Origin: Moringa oleifera
Taxonomy: Eukaryota > Streptophyta > Magnoliopsida > Brassicales > Moringaceae
DNA length: 64,000 bases
Reading direction: 5' to 3'
Assembly: GCA_021397835.1 (NCBI GenBank)
Contig: JAJFZO010000566.1
Location: 4,030,001 to 4,094,000 of the forward strand
Translations under genes and position numbers: made by a program
Notes under the pieces: model-generated
Told to the model about the DNA's origin: nothing
The model's input: the letters and a program-made list of their open reading frames with translations, nothing else
The model's database searches: none
Shown: piece after piece, positions 39,803-50,199 of the stretch
Layout of the letters: each line of letters begins with the position of its first letter
Numbering within the stretch: the stretch's first letter is position 1

Positions 39803-40598
39803 TGTTACAATCGGTACAAACTGATTCCCAAATTGAATGCCTATAAATTGAGCTTGAAATATTATGTTAATTTATGGACATTGATCAGATTTTTTTGCCC
39901 TTAAAGTCATGTTAATTAACATATCAAATAATAAGTTAAACAAACACTACATTCCAACCAGCCAAAAAAAAAAATCAAACAATGATATATGTTCTTCAAG
40001 TCTTTCTAGAAAATAATAAAAAAAGTAATTATGTATATGATCCAAACTGAAACTAAAAGCAACAATCATACTAAAACATAGGTTCACTACGTGACTCGAC
40101 AAGTTACTTCATTTATAACTGAAGCTCATCAAGCAAAAGACTCAAGATGATTCATTATTCATTAAGAATTACAAACTAATCAAAACGCTAAGGAAAAGTG
40201 GCTCACAATGACTTTCGAGCTCGCTATTTATTTTTATACAATCTATCTTATAAGAAGAACTTCACAAAGAGATGCGATAGATATCTAGTGACATGCCCTA
40301 ACCTTTGCTATTATGATTTTTTTCTTCATTACATTTTTAATCCCAACCAAAATGGAATGACATGCAAAGAACAATATATTATGCATATTTTTTATATACA
40401 AGGTAAGTAAGTTAGTTACTCCATGTGGCCAAGAAGAAAGTCTTGCTGGCATGTCAGCTTTGATAGATTCCCTTTCATGGTTTTGACATATGCCTTTGTC
40501 TTCCAAATCACCATGCTTTATTAAATTAAAATGGAAAAGGAAAATAGGCACACCAAGGTCATTTTGAGTCTCTATTTCGGGGAAGCATAAAGCCAACA
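39803..40598 (-). repeat. 3' LTR of element A
   Basis: Direct repeat of 57564-58367. Shared blocks include AAGAACTTCACAAAGAGATGC (40253 and 58019), ATATGTTCTTCAA (39986 and 57736) and CATGTGGC near 40420/58178. It starts on the minus strand with TGTTGG, preceded by a purine-rich tract. Identity is moderate, with numerous indels. Confidence 0.85.
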
Positions 40599-40614
40599 AA
40601 CTCCACCTTTATTT
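40599..40614 (-). other. Polypurine tract of element A
   Basis: The minus strand reads AAATAAAGGTGGAGTT immediately before the TGTTGG start of the 3' LTR, the form GGTGGAG..TGTTGG seen in many plant copia elements. Confidence 0.75.
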
Positions 40615-40625
40615 CGAGGATAATG

Positions 40626-41158
40626 CGTTATCTTCAGTATACAATAATAAACAAACCAACAATTTGAAATAAAATTTAATTTATTTCAGCCAAGCAATCA
40701 AAAGAATAACAAAATGAAATAAATTTACAATAACTTAGAACACGTAAAACTGTCTTTTTGTTAGATCGATACTAGAGTTTGACTTTATGTCCTTAAGATA
40801 AAATTATTCCTTCAATTGGTGCTAGTAGGTTAATGATTAATGTTTATTAGGATATAACAATTTCTTTTTGTGAAAGTTCCATTTCAATTCACAAGAAAAT
40901 GAATTAATTTTTGGTTGTTATTTCTCAAAAAATAACATTTTTTTTAAAATGAAAAAGAAAAACAAAATGAATTGTTTTAGATGATTGAAATGGTTATGAG
41001 GGAGGCTTTTTATAGGTGTCAAAAGATGCTTTGAAGGATTTCAAAGAGTTGCATCCAAAGGAAAATGATGCATCTTTAATGGAAATGTACATGTTCATTC
41101 AAAATGAAGCCATAGACCTTTACATTCAAACATTTTTTTTTAAATTTTTTTTCCAACG
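40626..41158 (-). repeat. 3' LTR of element D
   Basis: Direct repeat of 43944-44484. Shared blocks include CTTTATGTCCTTAAGATAAAAT (40786 and 44102), GATGATTGAAATGGTTAT and GAAAATGATGCATCTTTAATGG. One edge is marked by CCAAC (TGTTGG on the minus strand, one base mutated here). Confidence 0.85.
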
Positions 41159-41712
41159 ACCCCTCACATGAATGGAAATTTCGTAAACTTCAAATGACAA
41201 ATGATATTTGAGATAGTATAGTTAGAAGAAACTACATCAAAATAGGTAGCTTGTTGCTTTGAACCTTCCATAATGACATACCATTAGGCTCACTTGACTA
41301 ATCAGTGAATGTGATATCTTAAATTATTCAGCCATTATCGTAAAAAAAGATAATAATATTCACATAGTGAGCATAGTTGATTCTCACATTTATGTTCATT
41401 GTGGCCCTGAATAACTCTGTTTTATGAGTGCTTTAGAGAATTTAGCCTTATAGTTCTCATAGAAGCCATTTTCACACCCATATAGGTGATTATTTATTAA
41501 GAGTATTTTGCTATACCCTACTTGGATTTCTAGGCTATAAGAATTATTAAAAGTTTAACTTATCCTAACACATATTGCAAATAATACTATTTTCACCACA
41601 GAAATGGATAGAAGATATTATCACCTTAGTGCAGGTATTGAGACCTTTGTAACTTAGTGGTTCCTTTTGAACTTAGCCCTTGGGATCTCCAATCAGCTAG
41701 GTTGGCTTACCA

Positions 41713-42830
41713 TCACGATGATTCTTTTATAATAGGCTTTAATCCTATTTTCCTTGATGAATAGCTTAATGTATTCCTAGATAAACCTTTAATAAGTAAA
41801 TCCATACAGTTTTCCTTTGACCTTATATAATCAATTGAAATTATTTTATTTGAAAGTAGCTGCTTGACATTATTGTATCTTCGACGAATGTGTCTAAATT
41901 TACTACGGTATATGTTACTTTGTACCTTATCAATTATTGATTGGTTTTCAAAATGAATAATATAGCAAGCATACGCTTTGGCCAATATGAAATATCCTCT
42001 AGGAAATTATGAAGTCATTCTGCTTCGTCTTCAGCTTTGTTCAAAGTTATAAATTTTGATTCCGTAGTGGACCTTAGTATACATGTTTATTTGGAGGACT
42101 TCCATGATATAGCTTCATCTCTAATTATAAAAATATAACCACTTGTTTGAGTGCTTAGTGTTTGATGTCCAATTGACATTATTATACCCTTCAAGTGCAA
42201 CTGGATTTTAGTATAATGCAGCCCATTGTTCAAGGTATACTTGAAGTATCTCAAAATTCTAATTAATACCTTCCAATGATCTTTACTTGCATTACTCATA
42301 TATCTATTCAGTTTATTTATAACATAAGCTATATCAGGGCATGTGTAATTCATCAAGTGCATTAAACTATTGATGATACGAGAACACTCTAACTGAGATA
42401 TGACTTGGCCATTATTTTTTGCTAAATGTAGATTTATATCTATATGTGTTTTTGCTGGATTATTTTCATATTTATCATATGTTTTTCATATTTTCTCAAT
42501 ATAATGTGATTATCATATGTTTTTCATATTTTCTCAATATAATGTGATTAAGATAATACTCGTCCATTTGATGTCTTAAAAATTTTAATTCCTAATATGA
42601 TCTCTGCTATACCCATGTCTTTCATATCAAATTTTTTGGTAAGTATTCTCCTTGTAGCTTTAATGATGTCATTATTGCTATCTATAATCAACATATCATC
42701 CATATAAAGATAAACCATTACATAACCACTTGGTATGATTTTGGCATATACACATTTGTCACATTCGTTGATTTTAAAACTATTTGACAACATTGCTTTG
42801 TTAAACATATTCTTACTTTATAATGTTTTA
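41713..42830 (-). pseudogene. Element D reverse transcriptase palm and RNase H remnants
   Basis: Minus strand. RT at 42548-42808 reads INECDKCVYAKIIPSGY, then VYLYMDDMLII, with the catalytic YMDD intact. It continues with KFDMKDMGIAEIILGIKI. Next are NYTCPDIAYVINKLNRYMS at 42300-42362 and the RNase H end at 41760-41985, SIDYIRSKENCMDLLIKGLS. Frameshifts separate the blocks, including a 38-bp tandem duplication at 42474-42549. The N-terminal half of RT is missing. Confidence 0.85.
42474..42549. repeat. Perfect 38-bp tandem duplication in element D
   Basis: The unit starting ATCATATGTTTTTCATATTT occurs at 42474-42511 and again, identically, at 42512-42549. The unit is not a multiple of three, so it shifts the pol frame on the minus strand. 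Confidence 0.9.
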
Positions 42831-42839
42831 GAAACCAGG

Positions 42840-43849
42840 TTCTTACGAATATTTAGTATACGAAGCATATAGTTCAAAATGAGTACTTTCCCTGAAATTA
42901 TCTTAAGCACAATTTTATAAATACCTTTAACTTTAGAAGTTACAGAATTGCCCATAAAAAGCTATCTTCTACCATTAATTGCCACATAAAAAGAGAATAT
43001 CTTCTTATTGAAATAAATATGATGAGTAGTTCAAGTGTCTACCCACCATTCTTTAGCGTTATCCCCTATGTTAGTTTCAAACACTACATTAGCCAACATC
43101 ATGTCAGACATATGACTAAATTTGCATCCTATATCCTCAGTCGTACTCCGTGGGTTGTCTTCTAATTTTCTTTCAAACATACGATTATCTTCCTCTATCC
43201 TTAATTGTGTAGTCAGATTCTCAAGTCCCATGTCTTTATGCCTATACTTCAAATAATTTGTAAAATCTTTCAAAGATGGTGGTAACCTTTCAAAGATGGT
43301 GGTAACTTTTCAATGATAGAACCCACTTGAAACATCTCACTTAGTGTCATATTTTCTATATGTAGCCCATGCAAAATCAGTTGTAGTTTTTGGACCTTAC
43401 TAATGAAAATTTTTGAATCTCTTAATTTATAATCTAAAAATATGATAATAATGAATTTTTTCATGCCGACATCTTGTACCTTGTATTTCTTCTCCAAAGA
43501 TTCTTATAGTTCTTTGGTAGTTTTGACTAGACTATAAACATTATTATAATATATTTTTCAATTCATTGAGGATATAACTCTTGCATAAAAAGTCAAAATA
43601 CTTTCAAGCTTTCACAACAGCCGTCGTAAGTCTATCATTTCCATTTCTTGTCAAAACAGGAGCATCTTCTTGTAAGATATTAGCAAGGTTCAATATTGTG
43701 AGGTAAAACAACATTTTCTATTACCACCTCTTGAAGTTCATTCCATTGAACTTTTTTTGGCTTTGCCCATGACTAACATGAGTAGGAACATTCATGGTCG
43801 GGCTTGGACTATTTACAATATGTGTAACACCATCAGATGATATTGGCAT
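42840..43849 (-). pseudogene. Element D Gag and truncated protease / pre-integrase start
   Basis: Gag begins at the minus-strand ATG at 43849 (MPISSDGVTH) and follows the copia UBN2 Gag pattern. Examples are KKFIIIIFLDYKLRDSKIF, MTLSEMFQVGSIIEKLPPS and LRIEEDNRMFERKLEDNPR. A 20-bp tandem duplication at 43268-43307 shifts the frame after EKLPPSLK. The CCHC zinc knuckle expected before the protease is absent. The protease motif EWWVDTGTTHHI (43033-43060) follows almost at once, with the active-site DTG intact. About 200 bases later, after ILNIRKNLVS, the sequence jumps straight into RT, so integrase is gone. Confidence 0.85.
43268..43307. repeat. 20-bp tandem duplication in element D gag
   Basis: TTTCAAAGATGGTGGTAAC plus one base occurs twice head to tail, the last base differing (C versus T). 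It adds 20 bases to gag, causing a frameshift. Confidence 0.9.
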
Positions 43850-43943
43850 TCACTAAATAAATATTCAACAAAATAAGATGGTTATAACATGATGATAAAA
43901 AATCATAAATCAAATAAATCAAATGTGGATTTTGTATTAAGAT

Positions 43944-44484
43944 TGTTATCTTTAGTATACAATAATAAACAAACTGATAACTTAAAATAATATTTAGTTT
44001 ACTTTAATTAAGCAATCAAATGAATAATAAACTAAAATACACTTACGGTAACCTACAACACGTAAGACTATACTTTTGTTAGATCGAAGCTAGCCTTTGA
44101 CTTTATGTCCTTAAGATAAAATCATCCTCTAAGTGGTAATAGTAAGTTGATGATGAATGTCTTTTAGGATACAATGATTTTTTCTTATAAAAGTAGCACT
44201 TCAATTTGCCAGAATAACAAATAAACTTATGGTTGTTATCTATTAAAAAATAATTTTTTAATGAAAGAGGAAGACAGAATGAATTATTTTGGATGATTGA
44301 AATGGTTATAAGGAAAAATTTTTATAGGTGTCAAAATGTAGCTTTGAAGAAGTGTATCTTTTCAAAGAAATACATCCAAAAGGAAATGATGCATCTTTAA
44401 TGGAAAGGTAACTTTCCATTCAAAATGAAGCTCTATACCTTTCCATTCAAATGTTTTTTTTTTTATAAATTTTCTTTTCCAACA
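43944..44484 (-). repeat. 5' LTR of element D
   Basis: Direct repeat of 40626-41158. On the minus strand it begins TGTTGGAAAAG and ends GATAACA. Promoter and polyadenylation signals for the element would lie here, but none can be singled out by eye. Confidence 0.85.
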
Positions 44485-47411
44485 TAAAATAGCGTGCTTG
44501 TCTAGCAAAATTATTCAGCCTTTTGCCCAATTTTTGATTCACCATTTCACCCCTTATGCAGTCTCAATGCCCAAGAGCATGAGACACTTTTCTAGCTTCC
44601 TAATTGGTATTACTTTTTCGGCTCTATCACTTAAATTTTCATCAGATTTTGCTTCTCCGACAGGATGCTTCCATCCATTACAATTTTCATCATAAAATGG
44701 TAGTTCACATTGAAGTGCTTAGACATTTAATAGAAAATTCAGTTTCTATTTAAATGTGTGGTAAATTGATTATCACTAAAGAGTGATGTTGGGTGAATGA
44801 AACCTCAATTCCTCTAGTAGCCTAGACATCCATATAGCTTCTTTGAAGCCTCTAATCATTGTAACATATTTAGCTTCAGTGCTTAAAATAGATACTATAG
44901 ATTGAAGTTGAGCTTTCCAGATCACACAACATCTTCCAAACCAAAAGATATATGTAGACATGGACCCTTCTTTGACCCTATCTCTTACGTAATCAGAAAC
45001 AACAAAGCTAACAACCCCTTACTACAAATGTCTCATATTTTCCTAAGCTAACCCATAGTTTAAGGACCCAATTGCACTTAAGCAAGGCACACTTATCATT
45101 TCTTTCTTTTTATCTTAATTCATAGGGTAACATTAGACAAATAACATGAAATGACTTCCCAAGGGGATGTTAATACCCTTTGTTTAATCCGTGGAAAACT
45201 TATTCAAGACCTTCTACAAATAAAATTGTTAAAAAAGCTTTAGTAATTGCTTGGTTTTGTTTCTAAGAATGCTAACGCTAAGGATCTTCTCTACTGATGC
45301 TAGGTTCTTTATATCAAACTCATAACTTAATATTTCTTTCATTAAGATGAAGTGATTGCATGCTTTTGCTAATGTTTAACATGTCATCCACATACATAAG
45401 AAATATTATAGCATTCTTATTGCCAACAACCTTACAGTGGAGACATGCATCAAATTTGCTTCTATTAAAACCTTTTTTCAACATGTACACATCAAAGCAT
45501 TTATTCATAGCGTAGGAGATTGTTTAAGACCATAAAGTGACTTCTTAAGGAGGCATACCTGTTGCTTCTTGCCCTTAACTTGGAATCCCTTTGGTTGCGT
45601 CATGTAAATAATTTCATCATGATTTCCATGCTCAAGCTATCTTGACATCCATCTGCTCAAGCTCCTGACATTCCAAATTTACCTTAGCTAACACCAATCT
45701 AATAGTTTTATACTTCACTAATGGGAAGAAGATCTATGTATAGTATATACCTTCCACTTGAGTAAAACCCTTAACCATTGGTCTTGCTTTATACTTTGTA
45801 GAACCAAGATTTCACTATCTCTTACCTTGAAGATCTTTACAATCTATAAGCTTTTGCCCTTTAAGTCTATCCATAACCTCCATAAGTATGATTGGCCATT
45901 AAAAAATGCATCTTATCCCTTATTATCTCAAAGCGTTTCTCAGCTAAAGGACTTGCCATAGCTTTCTTGAAGTTAACAAGTTTAAGTCTAACAAACTGCT
46001 TAATAGAATTGAGAGCATATGTTATGAGCTTTTCTTCTTTTACCAAGCTTGTTTATGATTGAACTTGTTGAAATCTTTTAGGAGGTTTAATGCTCCTCTT
46101 GATTTATTAGTTAATTGGCAGTGTTCCAATTGATTCAATTCAGTTGCATTTTCCTTGGTGTCATCAGAATCTACAAAAACTTAATATTTTCTAGAAAATC
46201 CTTATGCTTTTTAAATATGGTTGCTATGAAGAAAAGCCAATTAATTCTTGATTCTTCAATGCTTCCACCTTAAAACCTACCCTCTTAGGCACTTTAGGAC
46301 TCAAACTTGGTTTTTTAAAGTCAATATTCTCCTTGCTAAAATTGGCAAATGGAAGAGCCTTCCTCAAAGACAACATTTTTACTTATCAATCTTTTAAAGC
46401 ATTTTTCGTACCTGATGCATAAGTTATAGCCCTTAATTCCCTTTAGATACCTAAGAAAGACTCCTTAGTTTCATTACCTTAGGATCAAGCTTTTATTTCT
46501 TTTAGTTTACATAAACTACATAACTAAATAACTTGAGATGATTTAAGCTACGCATGCCCTGTTCAAAGTTCTTTTGGTGTCTTGAGAGCTATTGCCTTTG
46601 GTAGATATCTATTTTAAGATAGGTTTCAACCATTACATCCTTCCTTGAAACTCTTTTCTTAGACATGAAGTGAAAAACGTACACTTCACTCTCACCATCA
46701 AATTTTTGTTCATTCTTTCACACATTCCATTTTATTGTGGTATGCCTTTAACTGTTCTGTGCCTTAGCACTTTTATTTCTTTGCATATTTATTAAAGCTT
46801 GGATATAGGACTCTGAGTCATTATCAGTTCTTGATAGTTTTAGCTTTTTTCCACTCAAATTTTATAAGAGAGCCTTTTATTTTTTAAACTTCAAGACACA
46901 CTCGTCACTAGTTTTGAGCAAGTAGAGACACAGCTTTCAACTATAGTCATCAGCAATACTTAAGAAGTATTAGAAACCACCATGTGTAAGTAACCTTTTA
47001 AGCCGCCATAAATTAGCGTGAATATAATCCAAGCTAATCTTGGCCTTATGGATTATAGTTGACATAAATTAAAGTCTATGCAACTTCCCTAACATATTAT
47101 TCACAAAAGCCAAGATTGTTTATGTCTCTGTCACTAAACAACCCTTGTTTACATAGCTCTTGTAGAGCCCTTTCACTAAGCTATGTTGTTTTACTCCTTT
47201 TGACATCACAAGTGATTCTTTCAAGACTTCTAAATGCCTTTTTTCTAACTTGAATGTATATCTCTTACTATCAAGGGATCCTAAGCAAATGATGTTCTTC
47301 CTCAGCTTAGGAACATACCTCAACTTCTTCAGCATTTTGGTGGTTCCATTATGAAGCTTTGAAACCATTGAACCAATGCTTTTCACAGCACATGATTGAG
47401 CATTTCATGTC
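44485..47411 (-). pseudogene. Element A pol: pre-integrase, integrase, RT and RNase H remnants
   Basis: Minus strand, read from right to left. The pre-integrase region at 47120-47386 includes RYVPKLRKNIICLGSLDSK. The integrase C-terminal half near 46500-46760 includes GIPQ, a stop, NGMCERMNKNLMVRVKC, which holds the third catalytic residue (E of the DDE triad). RT near 45480-45620 includes QPKGFQVKGKKQQVCLL and KKSLYGLKQS. The RT catalytic box at about 45390-45400 is MYVDDML, with the YVDD Asp pair intact. RNase H at 44776-44961 includes KAQLQSIVSILSTEAKYV and GFKEAIWMSRLLEEL. Multiple stops and frameshifts. Element D was inserted just downstream of this RNase H end, and element B just upstream. 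Confidence 0.88.
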
Positions 47412-47416
47412 ACCAT

Positions 47417-47645
47417 TGTTAGAAATGTGTCTTAGATGTTGCTAGAAGTTGAAAAAAGTAGTTACTACAAGATACTCATTAGTCTTTTAAAAATAGTTAC
47501 AATTGTAGTTACACAGTTTTTTAAGTTTTAACTATTGGTTTATGTGTGATCTACTATCACATTATTTTAATCTTTCAATTAAGTTCATCACGTATATAAG
47601 TTTATTTGACGAATGAAATTTATATGATTATCTAGAATAAACAAA
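47417..47645 (+). repeat. 5' LTR of element B
   Basis: Starts TGTTAGAAATGTGTCTTAGAT, identical to the start of the 3' LTR at 51727. The two stay alignable to the end with scattered differences. Confidence 0.9.
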
Positions 47646-47657
47646 TGGTATCAGAAT
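47646..47657 (+). other. Primer-binding site of element B
   Basis: TGGTATCAGAAT matches the first ten bases of the initiator-Met PBS TGGTATCAGAGC and directly follows the 5' LTR. Confidence 0.85.
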
Positions 47658-47759
47658 CTTATTCTTAAGGGATCAGTATTACAAGCCGAGAGTGAGTTGA
47701 GTTTGAGTGTTTTAAAACAAACATATTTCTTTTCTAACTCATATAACTCAAGTGAATGT

Positions 47760-48664
47760 TATGGCCTCAAAGAACTTCGCACTAGTTAAATCATGGGCTG
47801 TAAAGATGATTACTTATTTACAGGCTTGAGATTTATGCGATATAATGGTAAAAAAACTAGAAATTCTACCATTACGTGAAAATCCTACAGCGTAAAAAAT
47901 GAAGAATCATCAAGAAATAGCCTTTAAGAAGTTCAAGGCTAAAACTTGCCTATATTCAACTATGTATGAAAATTTTTTTATGAAGATCATGACTCTTCAA
48001 ATAACCTTTCAGATATAAGAATATCTCAAGTATGAATTTCAAGGCAATGAAAAAATTAGAAATATGCGAGTGTTGAATCTAAGATGAGGGTTTAAGTTAC
48101 AAAGGATGAAAGACTCTAAAATTGTCAAAGAGTATACAGATAGGTTGCTAGAAGTTATTAGCAAGCTTAGGCTTCTTGCTCAGGACATCTTTAGTAGTAG
48201 AATTGTTGAAAAACTGCTAATGACTCCGCTTGAAAGGTTTGAAGCCAAGATTTTTGCATTAGAGGAAGTCAAAGACCTTATAGAGATCACATTGTTAGAG
48301 CTTCTTAGTGCTGTGGAATCCCTTGAACAAATAAGACAGATAAGAGAAAATAATGGTTTGGAAGGTGTTATGAAAGCCAAACTACAAAGCCCATGATTCC
48401 AGCAAAGGTATAAAGAAAAAGATGAAAGAAAAACAAAAGTAACTCAAGTGTTAATACTGATAGTAATGAAACTCATGGAGCAAGCAATAGTGATGCAAGT
48501 AAAAATGGTGTAAATTACAATAAAAGAGTCAATTATCTTTCCTATCAATAGTATGGCAGAACCAATCACCATCATTTTAAGCATTGGAGCAGGCCTGATG
48601 TAAAATGTAATAAATGTAACCAAATAGGTCATGTGAAAAGGATTTGCGAAAATAAAGGGAAGTA
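47760..48664 (+). pseudogene. Element B Gag with zinc knuckle
   Basis: Copia Gag (UBN2 type). The best-preserved part, 48106-48396, reads KDSKIVKEYTDRLLEVISK and continues LLMTPLERFEAKIFALEE. A CCHC knuckle at about 48604-48645 reads CNKCNQIGHVKRIC with perfect C-x2-C-x4-H-x4-C spacing. It is split by stops and a frameshift before and after 48396, so a full Gag is not made. Confidence 0.8.
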
Positions 48665-48749
48665 ACAAGTAAATAAAACTTAATTATGAATAAAGTGAAG
48701 GAGGAATAATTGTTTATGGCTTCCTGCTATATAAACAGTAGCTAAACTG

Positions 48750-50000
48750 AAACTTTGTTAGTAGATTTGGGCTGTACATCACATGACCAATAATGCTAAA
48801 CTTTTTAAAGAACTTCACAGAACATCAATTTTCAAAGCCAAAGTTAGAAATATAAATTATATATTTATTGAAGGTAAAGGTTCTGTTGTAATTAAAAAGA
48901 TTTTTAGTATTAAAGTAATTATTAATGTCTTATATGTTCTAGAAATTGATCAAAATTTATTAAGTGTTGGTCAATTACTTGAGAAAGGTTTTGAAGTCCA
49001 TTTTGAGAATAAGCATGTGTGATTAAAGATGTAAAAGGGCTAGAAATATTTACCCTTAAAATAAATCGGAAGAACTTCTCACTTGATTTGATGGAAAAAG
49101 AGCAATCTGGATACTAAGCTTTTATAAGCCTCATTGACATTTGGCATAAAAGTTTAGGGCATTATCATAATTCTTCAATTATTTTAATTCAGAAATATAA
49201 ACTAGTAAAAGGCTTAGATCCCTTAGAAAAAAGCATCTTAAGTTGTAAATTTGTCAATTTGATAAGTAGATAAGGTTGCCTTTTTCAAAAAAGGCTTGAA
49301 AGGCTTCTAAGAAGCTTCAACTAGTGCATACAGACATTGAAGGGCCATTCAAAACACCATCACTCAAAAGTAGTAAGTATTATATTACCTTTATAGATGA
49401 TTTAACAAGAACGTATTGGATATACTTCTTCAAGTTCAAATCTTCAGTAACTCCTATATTTTGGAGATTTAAAAATTTAGTGAAAAATCAAAATGACTTC
49501 AAGATAATGGCATTAAAGTCAGAAAATGGCAAAGAGTATACCTTAAAAAAGTTAAATAAATTTTACGAAGAGGTTGGAATTGAGCATAAACTTACTGCTC
49601 CTTATATTCCATAATAAAATGGAGTAAGTGAAAGAAAAATAAAACCATTATGGAGGTGGCTTATCGTTTGGTGCATCAAAAAGATTTACCTAAAATATTT
49701 TAGGCAGCGGGAACTAATACTGTTGTTTTTTTGCTGAATAGATTACCCATAAGAAAACTTCACAATCAAACCCCTTATGAAGCATCATATGGTTATAAAT
49801 CTTCTCTGCTAAATTCGAAAGTTTTTGTTTACTTGTGTTTCTCTCATATTCCTCAGGTTAAGAGAGATAAAATGGATAAGAAGTTTGAGCCTAGAATCTT
49901 CATAGGCTATACTAACACCTCTAAGGCCTATAGAATATTTCAACCTCAAACAAAGAAGATAATCATCAGCAGAGATGTTATTTCTATGGAAAAAGAATAA
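48750..50000 (+). pseudogene. Element B protease, pre-integrase and integrase remnants
   Basis: Protease reads LLVDLGCTSHMTNNAKLF near 48756, with the usual DSG changed to DLG. The pre-integrase part includes VLYVLEIDQNLLSVGQLLE at 48930. The integrase core at 49324-49660 carries the first two acidic residues (HTDIEGPF, FIDDLTRTYWIYF). After two stops, NGVSERKI carries the third. The region RLPIRKLHNQTPYEASYG leading to IIISRDV (49737-49980) is the integrase C-terminal side. Stops and a frameshift make it non-functional. Confidence 0.85.
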
Positions 50001-50199
50001 TAGGATTGGAAAACAAGTGTTGGAGATTAACATTTTGGTGAAATACAATCCTATGAAGAAAATATTAATGATGGGCCAATTAGAAGTAGTAGATTACTCT
50101 TTGGTCTTTATGTAAGATGTAATGTTATAATATGTGAACCAACAAGTGTTGATGAAGCAACGTTGGAGTCAAAATAGAAAGTTGTTATGAAAGAAAAAT

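Larger units (their letters stand above)
40626..44484 (-). mobile_element. Element D: internally deleted Ty1/copia retrotransposon
   Basis: Minus-strand element of 3.86 kb. Two LTRs of about 535-540 bp (40626-41158 and 43944-44484) flank an interior encoding Gag, a protease start, the RT palm and RNase H, but no integrase and no Gag zinc knuckle. It sits inside element A, between A's pol end and A's polypurine tract. I do not find a normal initiator-Met PBS beside its 5' LTR. Flanking 5-mers (TAATG and TAAAA) do not match well, so target-site duplication is unproven. It carries two short tandem duplications that shift the frame. Confidence 0.85.

Noticed and set aside
40198..40599. Frames of 70 and 104 codons at the left LTR of element A
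   Set aside because: They lie in a long terminal repeat, and the matching copy at 57564-58367 does not keep the frames open in the same way.
41713..47386. Interpreting the minus-strand copia frames at 41.7-43.5 kb and 44.8-47.4 kb as one element
   Set aside because: Each set has its own RT box (YMDD and YVDD) and RNase H, and a pair of LTRs separates them, so they are two elements.
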